Assembly: GCA_047495785.1 (NCBI GenBank)
Contig: JBLDXI010000034.1
Location: forward strand, 868,001-932,000
Source of the DNA: Lepidodermella squamata
Taxonomy: Eukaryota > Gastrotricha
Reading direction: 5' to 3'
DNA: 64,000 nt
The notes below the pieces were generated by a model. It made no database searches. It saw only the letters and a program-made list of their open reading frames with translations, and was not told the DNA's origin. Shown piece by piece: positions 11,897 through 22,684 of this stretch (position 1 is the first letter of the stretch; the number at the start of each line of letters is the position of its first letter). Made by a program: the position numbers and the translations under genes.

Positions 11897-14194
11897 ATGC
11901 TCCTATATTTGATGCTGCTCTCAACAGCTCTGCTGGAAAGCGAAAGCCTCCAGAAAGTGTCGACCCTTCAAATGCTCGCGCTTCTCCCAATCTCGCGAAC
12001 CGAACCACTCGGCGGGCAAATTTGCACCGCTGCAATGCAGGTCGCAGTCGATGAGGCCAACAAACGCCCAGACATCCTTCCCCGCTACAAAATCGACGTA
12101 AGCTACCGCGATGAAGGCACAATAGGCAGCAGAACCCCTTCCGCCTTTCTAGAGTTCGTCAACCAAGCAACTAACCCTATCGCACCAGTTGTTGTAGGAC
12201 CTTCAAATGCTTGCGAGAATCTGTCGAAACTTGCCTCGAACTTCGGAATGATCCATGTCTCACAAAACTGCGGCGGGGCTCTCTTCACGAATAACAGGGC
12301 AAATTTTCAGAATCTATACAGAATTCGAGCCCCTAGCGTCTTCGGAATCGCAGCGGCAATTTTTGGGAAGTTTACGGGAAAATGGCGCGAAATCGGGATT
12401 CTATTCACGATTTCAAACCCGGAATACACGGTTTCAATCACAATTCTTAGAGCAGCTCAAGCTTTGGGTATGCAAGTCCCGATGTTCCTAGGAATCACCG
12501 ATTTCGATGACCAGCTTTTTCAATCGATTGCTAATGGCAGGGCGAGAATTTTTGTCATAACGTTCAGCGAAGCTAGGGTGCTTCAATTCCTATGCATGGC
12601 CTACAGCTACAACATCCGAGCCCCGAAATTTGTTTTCATCATGAACGCGAATTCCTTCTTTAATCCTTTCGTTCCAGGTTACATTTTGCCTAAGGTATGT
12701 ACGCGGCAAATTGTTGAGCAGCAGATTAAGGGCGCGTTTTGGGGCGGATCTTTCGCGTATGCTGTTCATAATAACGGGCAATCGACCCTGGGCTATGATT
12801 TGGTCGAATTCGAAGCTAAGCTCGATCAAGTTTTAGCTAGGGCGAACTTATCGCGACCCCCCGATGACGTAAGACGGCACCAATGCCACGACGCTATGCT
12901 TCACGCTCTAATGACTCTAGATTCAGTTGAAAAATCACTGAATTCTCGAAATTCGACGATTATCGATTTTCGAAGCCAGCCGACGAAATTGATGCCTCTG
13001 ATCAACGAAATGGCGACGAAAATCGATATAATTGGGGTTAGGATAGGTCGTATAACCTATTCCAGCCGGGTTGAACTCGACTCTGAAACTTCATTGATTG
13101 GCCAAATCGTGAATGGAGAGTTGAAAATCAACCTTAAAATAAATTTAACAACCCTGCAATCGGAACCTACCGAAGCTACGTCTTACTCGGCTTTTGTCCA
13201 TAATGAGGTCATTTGGTCGACCAAATTCGGCAATCCACCTAAAGATTTGTCTGAGGTGTTTCATATCATTGAAACAGTACCTAAAAGCTTCATGCCTTTT
13301 ACTATAGCGATGTCTGCGCTTTTCGTCCTAATTCTTATTCCAATTACCTTTATGGGCTTGAAGCTTCATCCTGATTCGTATGAGAGGCTGATTCATCCAG
13401 CTAATTTCTCGCTGATATTTTTCTGCGTGATAAGTTGCATTTCATCGATTTTATTCTCGAGCGGTGAATTTTTCGAAAATTGCATCGCTCGAGTTATCTT
13501 CGTCACGCTTGGAATAACAGGAATAAATGGTCTAATTTTGTCGAAGATGGTCGCCTTAATCGCGGCGATTCGGCATTTAAAAAGCAGAAATTACGTTAAT
13601 TTAATCAAAGAAATCAGAAAAATTAAGCCGCTAAAATTGCTAACAATCGCTAATTTTGCGGCTTTAATTCCGATTTTTCTCGTAATTTTGATTTGGTTAG
13701 CTGTGATTGATACGCCCTATTTGGTTACTTTGACTTCGAACGTGGAATTCGACGAAATTTCCGATTTTTACTACGACATCTCTGTTACGGAATGTAGTTC
13801 AAAGTATCAAACTGCTTGGGTTGTTTCGATAGCTAGTTTCAACTGTTTGCTCCTGGTTGCTTCGATTTTTCTGGCCTTCGATGTTCAGAAATCGAAACCA
13901 CTCGCGTTTTTCAGCCTCGAATTTAAAATGCTGAAAATTGGAATGATTAATGCTTTGACAATTATGATGCTGGTTCTAGTTTTGGTTGTTATTCCGAAAG
14001 GTTTCGAATTCAGAGTTGGAACTTGGGCGTTTGGAATTTTGATTTTCAGCATTACGAACGCGGCAATAATTCTGGCACCGGTTTTATTGAAGCGGAACAA
14101 TTCTGGAACAATTGCTAAAAATCAACCGGTAACTAGTGTTGCTACAGGTGGACAAAATGATAATGCTGGATCAATGTATCGTAATTCTCATTAA
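11897..14194 (+). CDS. GABA-B-like class C G-protein-coupled receptor
   Basis: A single-exon frame of 765 codons. Signal peptide MLLYLMLLSTALLESESLQ, then a periplasmic-binding-like Venus-flytrap domain (about 25-440) opening L-A-L-L-P-I-S...L-G-G-Q-I-C-T-A-A and containing V-V-V-G-P-S-N-A-C and H-V-S-Q-N-C-G. Seven hydrophobic segments follow (about 470-730), with a class C-like loop K-S-R-N-Y-V-N-L. There is no Cys-rich domain between the two, which is the GABA-B rather than glutamate/calcium-receptor plan. It should sit in the plasma membrane and signal through G proteins; ligand unknown. Lack of introns, when its neighbours have three or more, suggests retroposition or intron loss. Polyadenylation signal AATAAA near 14213. 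It lies 212 bp upstream of the fusion-enzyme cluster on the same strand. Confidence 0.85.
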   Translation: MLLYLMLLSTALLESESLQKVSTLQMLALLPISRTEPLGGQICTAAMQVAVDEANKRPDILPRYKIDVSYRDEGTIGSRTPSAFLEFVNQATNPIAPVVVGPSNACENLSKLASNFGMIHVSQNCGGALFTNNRANFQNLYRIRAPSVFGIAAAIFGKFTGKWREIGILFTISNPEYTVSITILRAAQALGMQVPMFLGITDFDDQLFQSIANGRARIFVITFSEARVLQFLCMAYSYNIRAPKFVFIMNANSFFNPFVPGYILPKVCTRQIVEQQIKGAFWGGSFAYAVHNNGQSTLGYDLVEFEAKLDQVLARANLSRPPDDVRRHQCHDAMLHALMTLDSVEKSLNSRNSTIIDFRSQPTKLMPLINEMATKIDIIGVRIGRITYSSRVELDSETSLIGQIVNGELKINLKINLTTLQSEPTEATSYSAFVHNEVIWSTKFGNPPKDLSEVFHIIETVPKSFMPFTIAMSALFVLILIPITFMGLKLHPDSYERLIHPANFSLIFFCVISCISSILFSSGEFFENCIARVIFVTLGITGINGLILSKMVALIAAIRHLKSRNYVNLIKEIRKIKPLKLLTIANFAALIPIFLVILIWLAVIDTPYLVTLTSNVEFDEISDFYYDISVTECSSKYQTAWVVSIASFNCLLLVASIFLAFDVQKSKPLAFFSLEFKMLKIGMINALTIMMLVLVLVVIPKGFEFRVGTWAFGILIFSITNAAIILAPVLLKRNNSGTIAKNQPVTSVATGGQNDNAGSMYRNSH

Positions 14195-14406
14195 ATTGAA
14201 ATAATGCTAGAAATAAAGTAAATAAATGTGTAAAAATGCATCTTAATTTTCGGAAGTGCGGAAATTTTCGAGAACTTTTCGACACGCGCCCTTCACTATA
14301 AATTCATTCATAAAAAATATTGGAAAAATACTCGAACCTTATTTTATGGAGAAAATCTCAATTAAAGCTTGAATTCATATTTTCGTAATATTATTATTTT
14401 TTCAAA

Positions 14407-17061
14407 ATGAAGAGGCGAGAGAGGAAGCAGCTAATCACTACATTATGTTTCCTAACCTCATCAATGTGGCTGATAATTTTGGTCGATGAACAACTTAGTG
14501 GACCAATCAATAGCAATCACGAAATTCCGAATCACTTCGAATCGAAATCCATGTTTTGGCATCAATTTCTTGACACAGCAAGCAGGGTGATCAATGGCGG
14601 CCCAACGAATTCGAAGCTGATAGGTCCAGCTATCGACCCGTACCAAGCTTATGATAGAGAATGCGGGGAATTTTCGAAATCCCATGAAAATTGCAGTGAG
14701 GTTGTTGATGAGAAAATTCGAGATCGGCTTTGGCACGGTTTGAATTTCAATCGCAGTGAAATTATCGATTTGAGCCGAGTTCTATTGGTGGTCTATTTCA
14801 ATGACCCGCATTATGTCTCGGCCGCTAAAGTTTACGCACTCTATTCAAAGTAATTCTAGCGCAAATTAATTAATCAACTGAAAAAATTGAGAATTTTAAA
14901 CTTTCATAATTTTTGAAAATTTTGAAATTCTAATTTAAAATTTAAAATTGAATTTAAAAACTTGAAATTTTGTTTTTGAAAATTTCAATTTCAGTCATTA
15001 AAATTTTTAAAAATTTTTGGTGAAAGCTTAATTTAAACATATTTAATTTTTAATTTAAACAGATTTACATTTTTTTGTTTTTTGTTATTTCAGAATTTTT
15101 CCCGAAATTATGTATTGCGCTCCCGTCAAAAATGCGTCCTCATTTTGGCCAACTTGGCCTACAACCCAAGCCGATAATGACTTGGTCTCGCTACCTAGCG
15201 ATACTAAATTCGTCCTATACGATTTGCCAACTTTGGACCACGGCCAAGGCTCTTATCACTGCATCGAAGCCGCTTTGCAAGAATTGGGCGATGAGCGAGC
15301 GGCGAAATTCGATGGCATATTGCTGCTGGCTGATGACGTTATTTTGAACGTGTTCAATTGGAAGAAGAACGGATTTTCGATCGATAAATCATGGGCGATG
15401 CTGCCGCGTATCAATGATCGATTTGCCTACAATGTTGACACGGTATAAAATGATAAACAAATTTTTTCATTTCATGAATTTTCAAAATTCAATTTAAAAA
15501 GTTGAAGTTTCAAAATTTCAAATTTTTTCAAATTGTTCCCAATTTTTATTGAATTTTTTATTGTTACCAATTTTAGGGAGATTATTGCGGTGGTTCATCC
15601 GGCAATGATACGGCGGATTGTCAAAAATCTGAATGGTGGTTTTCAAGTGTGAATCAAAAAGAAATGGCTGCTTTCTACAACGAGGTCGAACAGCTAGCTA
15701 ATAAAGGAGACAATAAACCATTTTGGCAACGAATTCTCAACAATTTAATTCGGGAAATGAAGGGCAAACGGCGCTTGACGAGTGGCGGCGGTGAATTTGT
15801 CTACGCGGCAAGGAGACATTGGCCATTATTGAGACCAGTTTTCAAATTATTCAACAAGTGAGCAATTTTTTCAAAATTTGAAAAATTCAAAAATGAGTTT
15901 TTGAAATTCAAAATTGAAAAATATATTTAAAAAAATTTTAATTGTATAATTTAAAATTTTGCAAGGCACAAAATCTGGTTCGAAATGGCGGTTCCATCGT
16001 GTTTCGCAGCCGCACTTGACCCGTCCGAGGTAATTAACCTTGACCTGAGCGGTCAAGATTGGTGGCGCGGTTTTATTCGCGATAAATACGTGCGAGACGC
16101 TTATTTAGCCCGGTACCAGTTTATCCACCCTGTGAAGCTGAGCTCAGTCTTCCAAGAACACCATTCGAAGTACAACCTGGACATGTCGACTGTCAAGAAA
16201 AATTCGTCAAATGTCGAACGGCTCATTAAGGTGGATCCAACGAAAAATTGCGTGTTCTGCTATTTAATGCATTTATATCGAAATTACGGCGAATTTCAAC
16301 GGAAAATTGCGAGAGAAATCGACCCGAAGATCAAAGTCCTATTCCTTGGCAACCGAAATGAAGCGACTGATTATTTAATGGAAATTTTCGAAAATTTCCC
16401 TGGCAAAGTTTTCGACCTAAAAATCAATCATTTCAGTATTGAAAATATCGGCAAAATTCTAAATTGCCAAATCGATAATTTCCCGATCGATTTCCTGCTC
16501 AATTCGAGAATCAATCAAAGCCTCGAATTTTCAAGGTGTCTCGACGCGAAAATTGTGTCTCCCGAGCAGTGTGTCCCACATTTGACCTCGTCGTGCCGAA
16601 ATGCGAAATTAGTGTCCGTTTCTGGGTCAAATGTGACTACAACAGCCTTAGCAGTAATATTGTCGAAAAATCCCGACCTTCGAGTAGCCCTAACGCTGGC
16701 TGATCCTGTTGAACATGTTTTCAAGGTCAAATCTAATGGTGGGAAATTTGACCTAGAAAAAGACACTAGGAAATTGTGCGCGAAGCAAGCTGCGGATTTG
16801 AGAGAAATTTCGCGAATTATGCCCCGGAAACAATTTCTCGCGATTTCTATGGAAAATTTGAGGAACAAGCCGTGGGAAACTGCGTTTGGTCTTCTTCAAT
16901 TTCTAGGCGTCCAGCAGTTAAAATTGGCGAAAATTGCGAGTAAATGGCTGAATAATTTACCGATGAATCTGTTCAAGAGCGATAATTACGGCTTTGAAGG
17001 CGCTGAAATAGTTCGAAAAGCTTGCTGGAAAACAGGAATTTACGATATTGTGAACCTATGA
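14407..17061 (+). CDS. Glycosyltransferase-like / sulfotransferase-like fusion, copy A
   Basis: Four exons, 14407-14849, 15094-15442, 15577-15857, 15966-17061, give 722 aa in one frame. The N-terminus is a short cytosolic tail plus one membrane anchor (type II, Golgi-like). Exons 1-4 start hold a conserved unit: V-V-Y-F-N-D-P-H-Y-V-S-A-A-K-V-Y-A-L-Y, I-M-Y-C-A-P, H-G-Q-G-S-Y, D-G-I-L-L-L-A-D-D-V (ADD near residue 228, DxD-like), and I-W-F-E. I read this as an uncharacterised glycosyltransferase-like family. The C-terminal ~260 residues align with the sulfotransferase-like half of copy B, but the PAPS motifs are degraded (L-F-L-G-N-R-N-E; L-A-D-P-V-E instead of R-D-P-R), so sulfation by this copy is doubtful. 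Polyadenylation AATAAA follows at about 17066; copy B starts 95 bp downstream. Confidence 0.8.
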
Positions 17062-17155
17062 ATCAATAAATCAAAAAAAATTGCTCATTTTTTCACGACA
17101 AAGCGTGCCGTAATTTTTCAGTTATTTTTCCTAATTTTTCGATAATTTAGGAATA

Positions 17156-20129
17156 ATGATGCGAGGTCGTAATAGCATTAAAAAGTTATTATTTTTCGTA
17201 ATTTTGCTGTTAATAAGCTGTTCTATTATTGACCACTACATCGACGCGGAAAATTCGACTGATTACTACGATTTTTCGCTAAATTCCGGCTCCAATCAAC
17301 CGTGGCGTAGTCGATTGCTGGAAGCTCTCCGTCTTCAAGAAACAGCTGCCCAGAGAAGCAACGATCCTTTCACGGTCTACACAGCCGAGTGTGAGAAATA
17401 TTTTGAAAAATCTGAAAATTGCACGGATGTTATCAACGCGTATATTGCGAATGGAACATGGCATGGTTATCAGTTCAAGGCTGAGAAAAATGGTGGGGAT
17501 TTTATGGATTTGAGCAATGTTTTGCTGGTGATTTACTTCAATGATCCTCATTACGTATCGGCTGCTAAGGTTTACGCACTTTATTCAAGGTAAAAATATA
17601 AATAATTCAGTTTGAAATTTTTGAAATTGCAAAAAAATTGAAATTTTCTTCATCTTGGCGATGAATTTTGAAAAAAATGTTAATTTCAATTTCAATTTTT
17701 CAAAAATTTAAATGCGAATTTTCTTGAGCAGACAGTAATCCTAATTAAATTACGTGTCAAAGATTTCACTCGATTTTTTGAAATTTTTGAAATTTTCGGA
17801 TTTATTTTCTCAGCATTAAGAATTTTCTTAGAGATAAAATCTCGAAAGTTATTTCACATTTCATATATTCATATGGAAGGTTCAAAATTCTTCAATTTTG
17901 ATCCTGAATGAATTTCCAATTTTTTGTTTCAATTTTCCAATTTTTGTTTTATTTTTCAGAATTTTTGCGGACGTTATCTATTGTGGTCCTGAGACAAATG
18001 CATCGAATTTCTGGCCGACTTGGCCTTCAACTCGTAAAAACAATTCCTACGTCTCAATACCAGGTCACATCCCGTACGTCCTCTACGACATTCCTTACCT
18101 CGACCAGGGCCAAGGGTCATTCATCTGCGTCGACGCGGCTTTGAATGAAATCGGCGAGGATAAGGCTCAAAAATACGATGGTGTTCTACTGTTAGCTGAT
18201 GATGTGATAATTAACGTATTTAATTGGCGGAAAAATCAGTTTGATGTCAAGAAATCATGGTCCATGAAGCAACCCATGTGGAACCGCCCGATATACGACG
18301 TTGATTACGTAAGAAAATTCGACTGCCCTAAAATTCCTGATAATATTCAAAATTTGTGAAATTCCGAATTTTAAATTTTTCAATCGGAACTTTTAAAATT
18401 TCAATTTTTCAAAATGTTTATAGGGCTCTGATTGCAACAAAGCGGAGACTGGTAATAATACCGCTGATTGTGGCACTACGCCCTCAGAATGGTCGTTTCC
18501 AGCCCGAACTCAGCGAGAAATGAGCTCGTTTTGGAATGAACTCGACCAGCTTTCAGCAACCTCAAGCTATTGGAAGCGGATGAGGGAGAATTTGGTGAAT
18601 CAAACGAAAGGCGAACGGCGCCTATGCACTGGAGGTGGCGAAATTTTCTACGCTTCGAAGCGGCACTGGAACGTTCTGAGACCCGTTTGGAGATTGCTTA
18701 ACAAGTAAAAGCCATAATCTCTAGTTCATAAAAACAATATCAAGAATTTTGAAAATTTGAAATTTGAAATTTTCTTGGAATTTTGACATTTAATTTTAAT
18801 TACGGAATTTAATTTTTGCAGCCATTTTAAACTTTTTTGAAATTTTATATTTTGAATTGAAAAAAATTGAAATTTTGGAATTTTTTGAAATTCGAATTTA
18901 AATTATAGTAGAGAATTTTGAATATAAAATTATTCCTCCCTAATTTTCCTAGACATCACATTTGGTTCGAACTAGCTGCAGGATCCTCTATGGCAGCCGC
19001 TGTACCCGAGGAAGAACACATCAGTCTGAGCTTGGCCGGGCAAGACTGGTGGGTTGGCTTCATCCGCGACAAATACCTCCGCGATTCTTACCTAGCCTCC
19101 TACCAATACATCCACCCTGTGAAGCTAAGCACAGTTTTCCAAGAACGCCACGTTAACTACAACCTAGACATGTCGACAATCAAGAAAAATTCTTCCAATG
19201 TCGGCCGGTTAATTAAGGTGGATCCAACGAAAAATTGCGTGTTTTGCTATTTATTGAAAATTTACGGAAATTACGCAGATTTTCAAAACGAGCAAACAAA
19301 AATTACTAGAGCGCAAAATTTGAAGGCGACCAAATTGCTGATCACCGGCCTCGAAAATAGTGGAGTCGAAATGTTGGGTAATTTTTTCAATAATTATTTG
19401 AAAAATACCTTCTACCTCGAGCGGGTTCTCGATTCTGCTAATTCAAGCATGACGGCGCAAAATCGGTCACGGTTGCTTGAAGCATCATTTTCGTGCCAAT
19501 TTCAATATCAACCCTATTCGATGCTACGTCACGAAAATCTCCAGCGAAGCAAATCAGCGGTACAATTCTCAGAGTGTCTAAAATCATTCGAGCGTGACCC
19601 TGAGCCATGCTGGCCGTATTTGAACTCGGAGTGCCGATCGGCTCATCTGATCGCGATCAGCGAAATCGAAGTTGAGAAATCGATTTTAGACACCCTGTTG
19701 CCGAAGCGGAAAAAAGTTGGAGTAATTCACATTTTGCGTGACCCTAGAGGTCAAATCGCTGACCTCATGACCCCTGGAGACGGGTTAAAAGGTCACGCGG
19801 AGAAAGTTTGTTCAAAAATGGCGAGAAATTCGCATGATTTCGGAAAATTGCCGAAAAATCGATTGTTATCGATTCGAATCGAAGATTTGGTCGATAAACC
19901 ACATAAAGTGATTGGAAATATTTTGGATTATTTTAAACACCCTAAACCATCGAAGAAGGTGATTGGTCGGTGGGTTGAGGATGAAGTTCAGTCTAAAACA
20001 ACCTTCGGCCGTGAAAGTTGGAAGAAAACTTTAAGTCTTGATCAAATTGAAGAAATTGATAAAATTTGTTCTGAAACAGGATTTTTTGAACTAGTGAAAA
20101 ATCTCTATGAACCTTTTACGAATAAATGA
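17156..20129 (+). CDS. Glycosyltransferase-like / sulfotransferase-like fusion, copy B
   Basis: Exons 17156-17589, 17960-18308, 18424-18704 and 18953-20129 give 746 aa with the same intron phases (2, 0, 2) as copy A. N-terminal signal anchor (L-L-F-F-V-I-L-L-L-I-S-C), glycosyltransferase-like unit with G-V-L-L-L-A-D-D-V and H-I-W-F-E, then a sulfotransferase-like domain. The latter keeps the carbohydrate-sulfotransferase 3'-phosphate motif V-I-H-I-L-R-D-P-R-G, a weak 5' loop L-L-I-T-G-L-E-N-S-G, and R-I-E-D-L...P near the end; it is the best preserved of the four copies. Role inferred: Golgi glycan extension plus sulfation by one polypeptide. The stop codon is embedded in AATAAA (A-A-T-A-A-A-T-G-A at 20121-20129). 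Copy C starts 50 bp downstream. Confidence 0.82.
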
Positions 20130-20179
20130 GGTTGAATCCAATTTTCCTGATTTTATTTTATAATTTTACGATTTTATGA

Positions 20180-21686
20180 ATGCGATCAAGGGCGAATCGG
20201 AAAATTGTGATAGCAACAACATTTTTGCTAATTTTTTCATATTTATTAGCAACCTTGATTTTTTGTGACTCGAATCGAAACTTGGATAATTATTTTCCCG
20301 CTGATCTAATTGATTATGATGAAGATGATGTCGATCCTCATTCGATTTATCTCAGCGAATGCGACAGCTATATGGAAGAAAGGCCCAATTGTTCTCAAGT
20401 GATCGATGAGAAAATTCGGAACAAAATTTCGATTTTGGAACAGATCAGAAATTATCAGATGAATTGGTTGATTTGCGGAGGATTCTCCTAATCGTCTATT
20501 TTAATGATCCTCACTTCGCCTCGGCAGCCAAAGTCTACGCACTCTACTCCAGGTAAATTTTAAATTAATTTTTCAATTAAAAAAAAATTCTTATCAAAAA
20601 TCTGAAATTTTTTGAATTCTTGTGAATTTTCTATTTTATCTGATTTTTTTTCTAATTTTTCCAGAATTTTTGGAGAAATAATTTTTTGCGCGCCTGGTAC
20701 GAATTCATCCCAATTTTGGCCAATTTGGCCGTCGACTCGTGAGAAAAATCGACTGGTCTCTCTACCTAGCCTGGAGTAGAGTTCGCTTCGTGCTATTCGA
20801 CGTATCAACCCTAGACCACGGCCAGGGTTCCTACTACTGCTTGGAATCCGCCCTAAACGAGATAGGACTCGAACAGGCCATGGCAAAGTTCGATGGAGTA
20901 CTTCAAATGGCTGATGACGTAACGATAAATGTGTTCAATTGGAAGCGCAATGGCTTTGATTAAGACAAATCCTGGACTACAGCTCGTCCCAAGGACAGTC
21001 GATTGTCTTTCAGTGCCGATACTGTGAGATATTAACAAAATTTGATATCAATATTTTTAAATTTTACAAATATTATTCTAAAGTTTTAAATTCAGCTTTC
21101 AAAATTTAAATTTCTCGAAAATGTGTTTGGATGATTTTTTTAGCCTCTTCAATATTATTGGAGTTATTGGATAGAGTCTAATTTTTACAATTTTATAAAT
21201 TTCACGTTGGATTAATTTAGATTTTTTTATTGACAAGGGTTCAGATTGTCCTGGAACCACAGGCAATAACACTATCGACTGTAAAATCGATCGTTTTTTG
21301 TTTCTCCAAGGCATGGCATTTGGTTTGAAACAGCAGTTTCAACGAGTATGGTTGTTGCAGTTCCGGAAACTGAGCGCATTTCCTTATCACTAGACGGCAT
21401 GGATTGGGGAGCTGGGTTTATCCGCAACAAATACCTCGCCGACTCCTATGCCGCTCACTACCAGTTCATCCACCCTGTCAAGCTGAGCCAAGTCTTCCGG
21501 TATCGCCACAAAGCTTTCAATCTTAACATGTCGTCTATCGTTCGACAGTCGACGAATACCGATCGTCTTATGAAAAATGACCCGACTAAGAACTGTGTTT
21601 ATTGCTATTTGTTACGCCTTATGGGCAATTACGCGAGATTTCAACGCGAAAACTTTCCGAAAAATGAACATACTATTCGGAGTTGA
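20180..21686 (+). pseudogene. Fusion-enzyme copy C, inactivated
   Basis: Homology to copies A and B is clear: signal anchor from ATG 20180, L-L-I-V-Y-F-N-D-P-H-F near 20500, I-I-F-C-A-P near 20680, H-G-Q-G-S-Y-Y-C near 20815, H-G-I-W-F-E near 21315 and D-P-T-K-N-C-V-Y-C-Y near 21585. It is broken several times: a frameshift near 20465, another near 20780 (L-P-S-L-E-stop), a TAA near 20960, loss of most of exon 3 (only G-S-D-C...N-N-T-x-D-C remains at about 21238), and a stop at 21684 that removes the whole sulfotransferase-like half. No intact product is possible. It marks the decaying end of the tandem array. Confidence 0.88.
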
Positions 21687-22684
21687 AACTACAATACAAG
21701 TAGAATTGAACTTCATAAGCTCTGGTTACTATAGCCGAGAAAACGGCTTATCCCTCGAACTTGATGGAATGCTGTTTGAAGAAAGTAAGCTGTAATTTCG
21801 AGCGTAACAGGGCGTTTTCTCATGACGATGAGATTATACCATCAAAAAACATACCGTTTTATTTATGATTTTGACTTTGAATGGTGGAGGGAGGGGGCGG
21901 AAGGCGGACGGGGGTGGAGTTTGAATCTAATTTTCAGGTCTCGAAGTCTTTGTGACGTTGAATTCCGACTGAATATTGGCAAACAAAAAACAGCCACCCA
22001 CCACCTAAAATGTCAACGTGAAGTTCTGTTGGCTTTTAATTTCAACAGACATATAACACCGAAATATTCTCAAAAACGCGGAAAAGAGCATGAATATTGT
22101 TTTTGCCGTGAGAAATTTCAGTGCTGCATGTGTCGTTGAGCATCGTATAATATCAGCCGATGGCACTACGGCGGGTTTTTAAATGTCAATACGCCATGGG
22201 CATGAGACAATCTCACCTAGTGCGCACAATTGCCTATGCAATCGATTGCCCCAATTCCTATTCTTTTTTCCTACAACCACAATTTGCATTGTCTTTTCAG
22301 TTTGTACTTCGAACAACTCCTGCGCTAATATGGCGGAGCATGTGCGAACGCTTCTGGCTGTGACACGGGATTTTAAGCATGACGACTTCCAGGTCTGAAC
22401 CATGCGCGCAGGGTTCAGTTCGGGAAGTTGAATTTTTCATGGTAAGCTAGAGGCTTTAGGCAACTAGGCATCTAGGTTAAATGGGTGACAAGGTTAACAA
22501 AACAATTCATTCTTACCCTTCAGAGAAATCAATTGTCTCTTTTGTTAACCATGAACATGATGGAAAATTCGATATAATTCGATTGAAACCTCTGGGTCCT
22601 TGCTGGAGTGTTGCTAAGGCTCAAGAAACTTCAAATCATTCTTATAGGAAAAATCATTATAAATCAAAGGCTACAGCTTCTGCA
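21687..22684. other. Intergenic, promoter side of the mucin-stalk channel
   Basis: No supported gene. A TATA-like TTATAAAT lies near 22655, about 30 bp before the preferred channel start. An in-frame ATG at 22481 would add 68 residues lacking signal-peptide character, so I place the start downstream. Confidence 0.4.
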
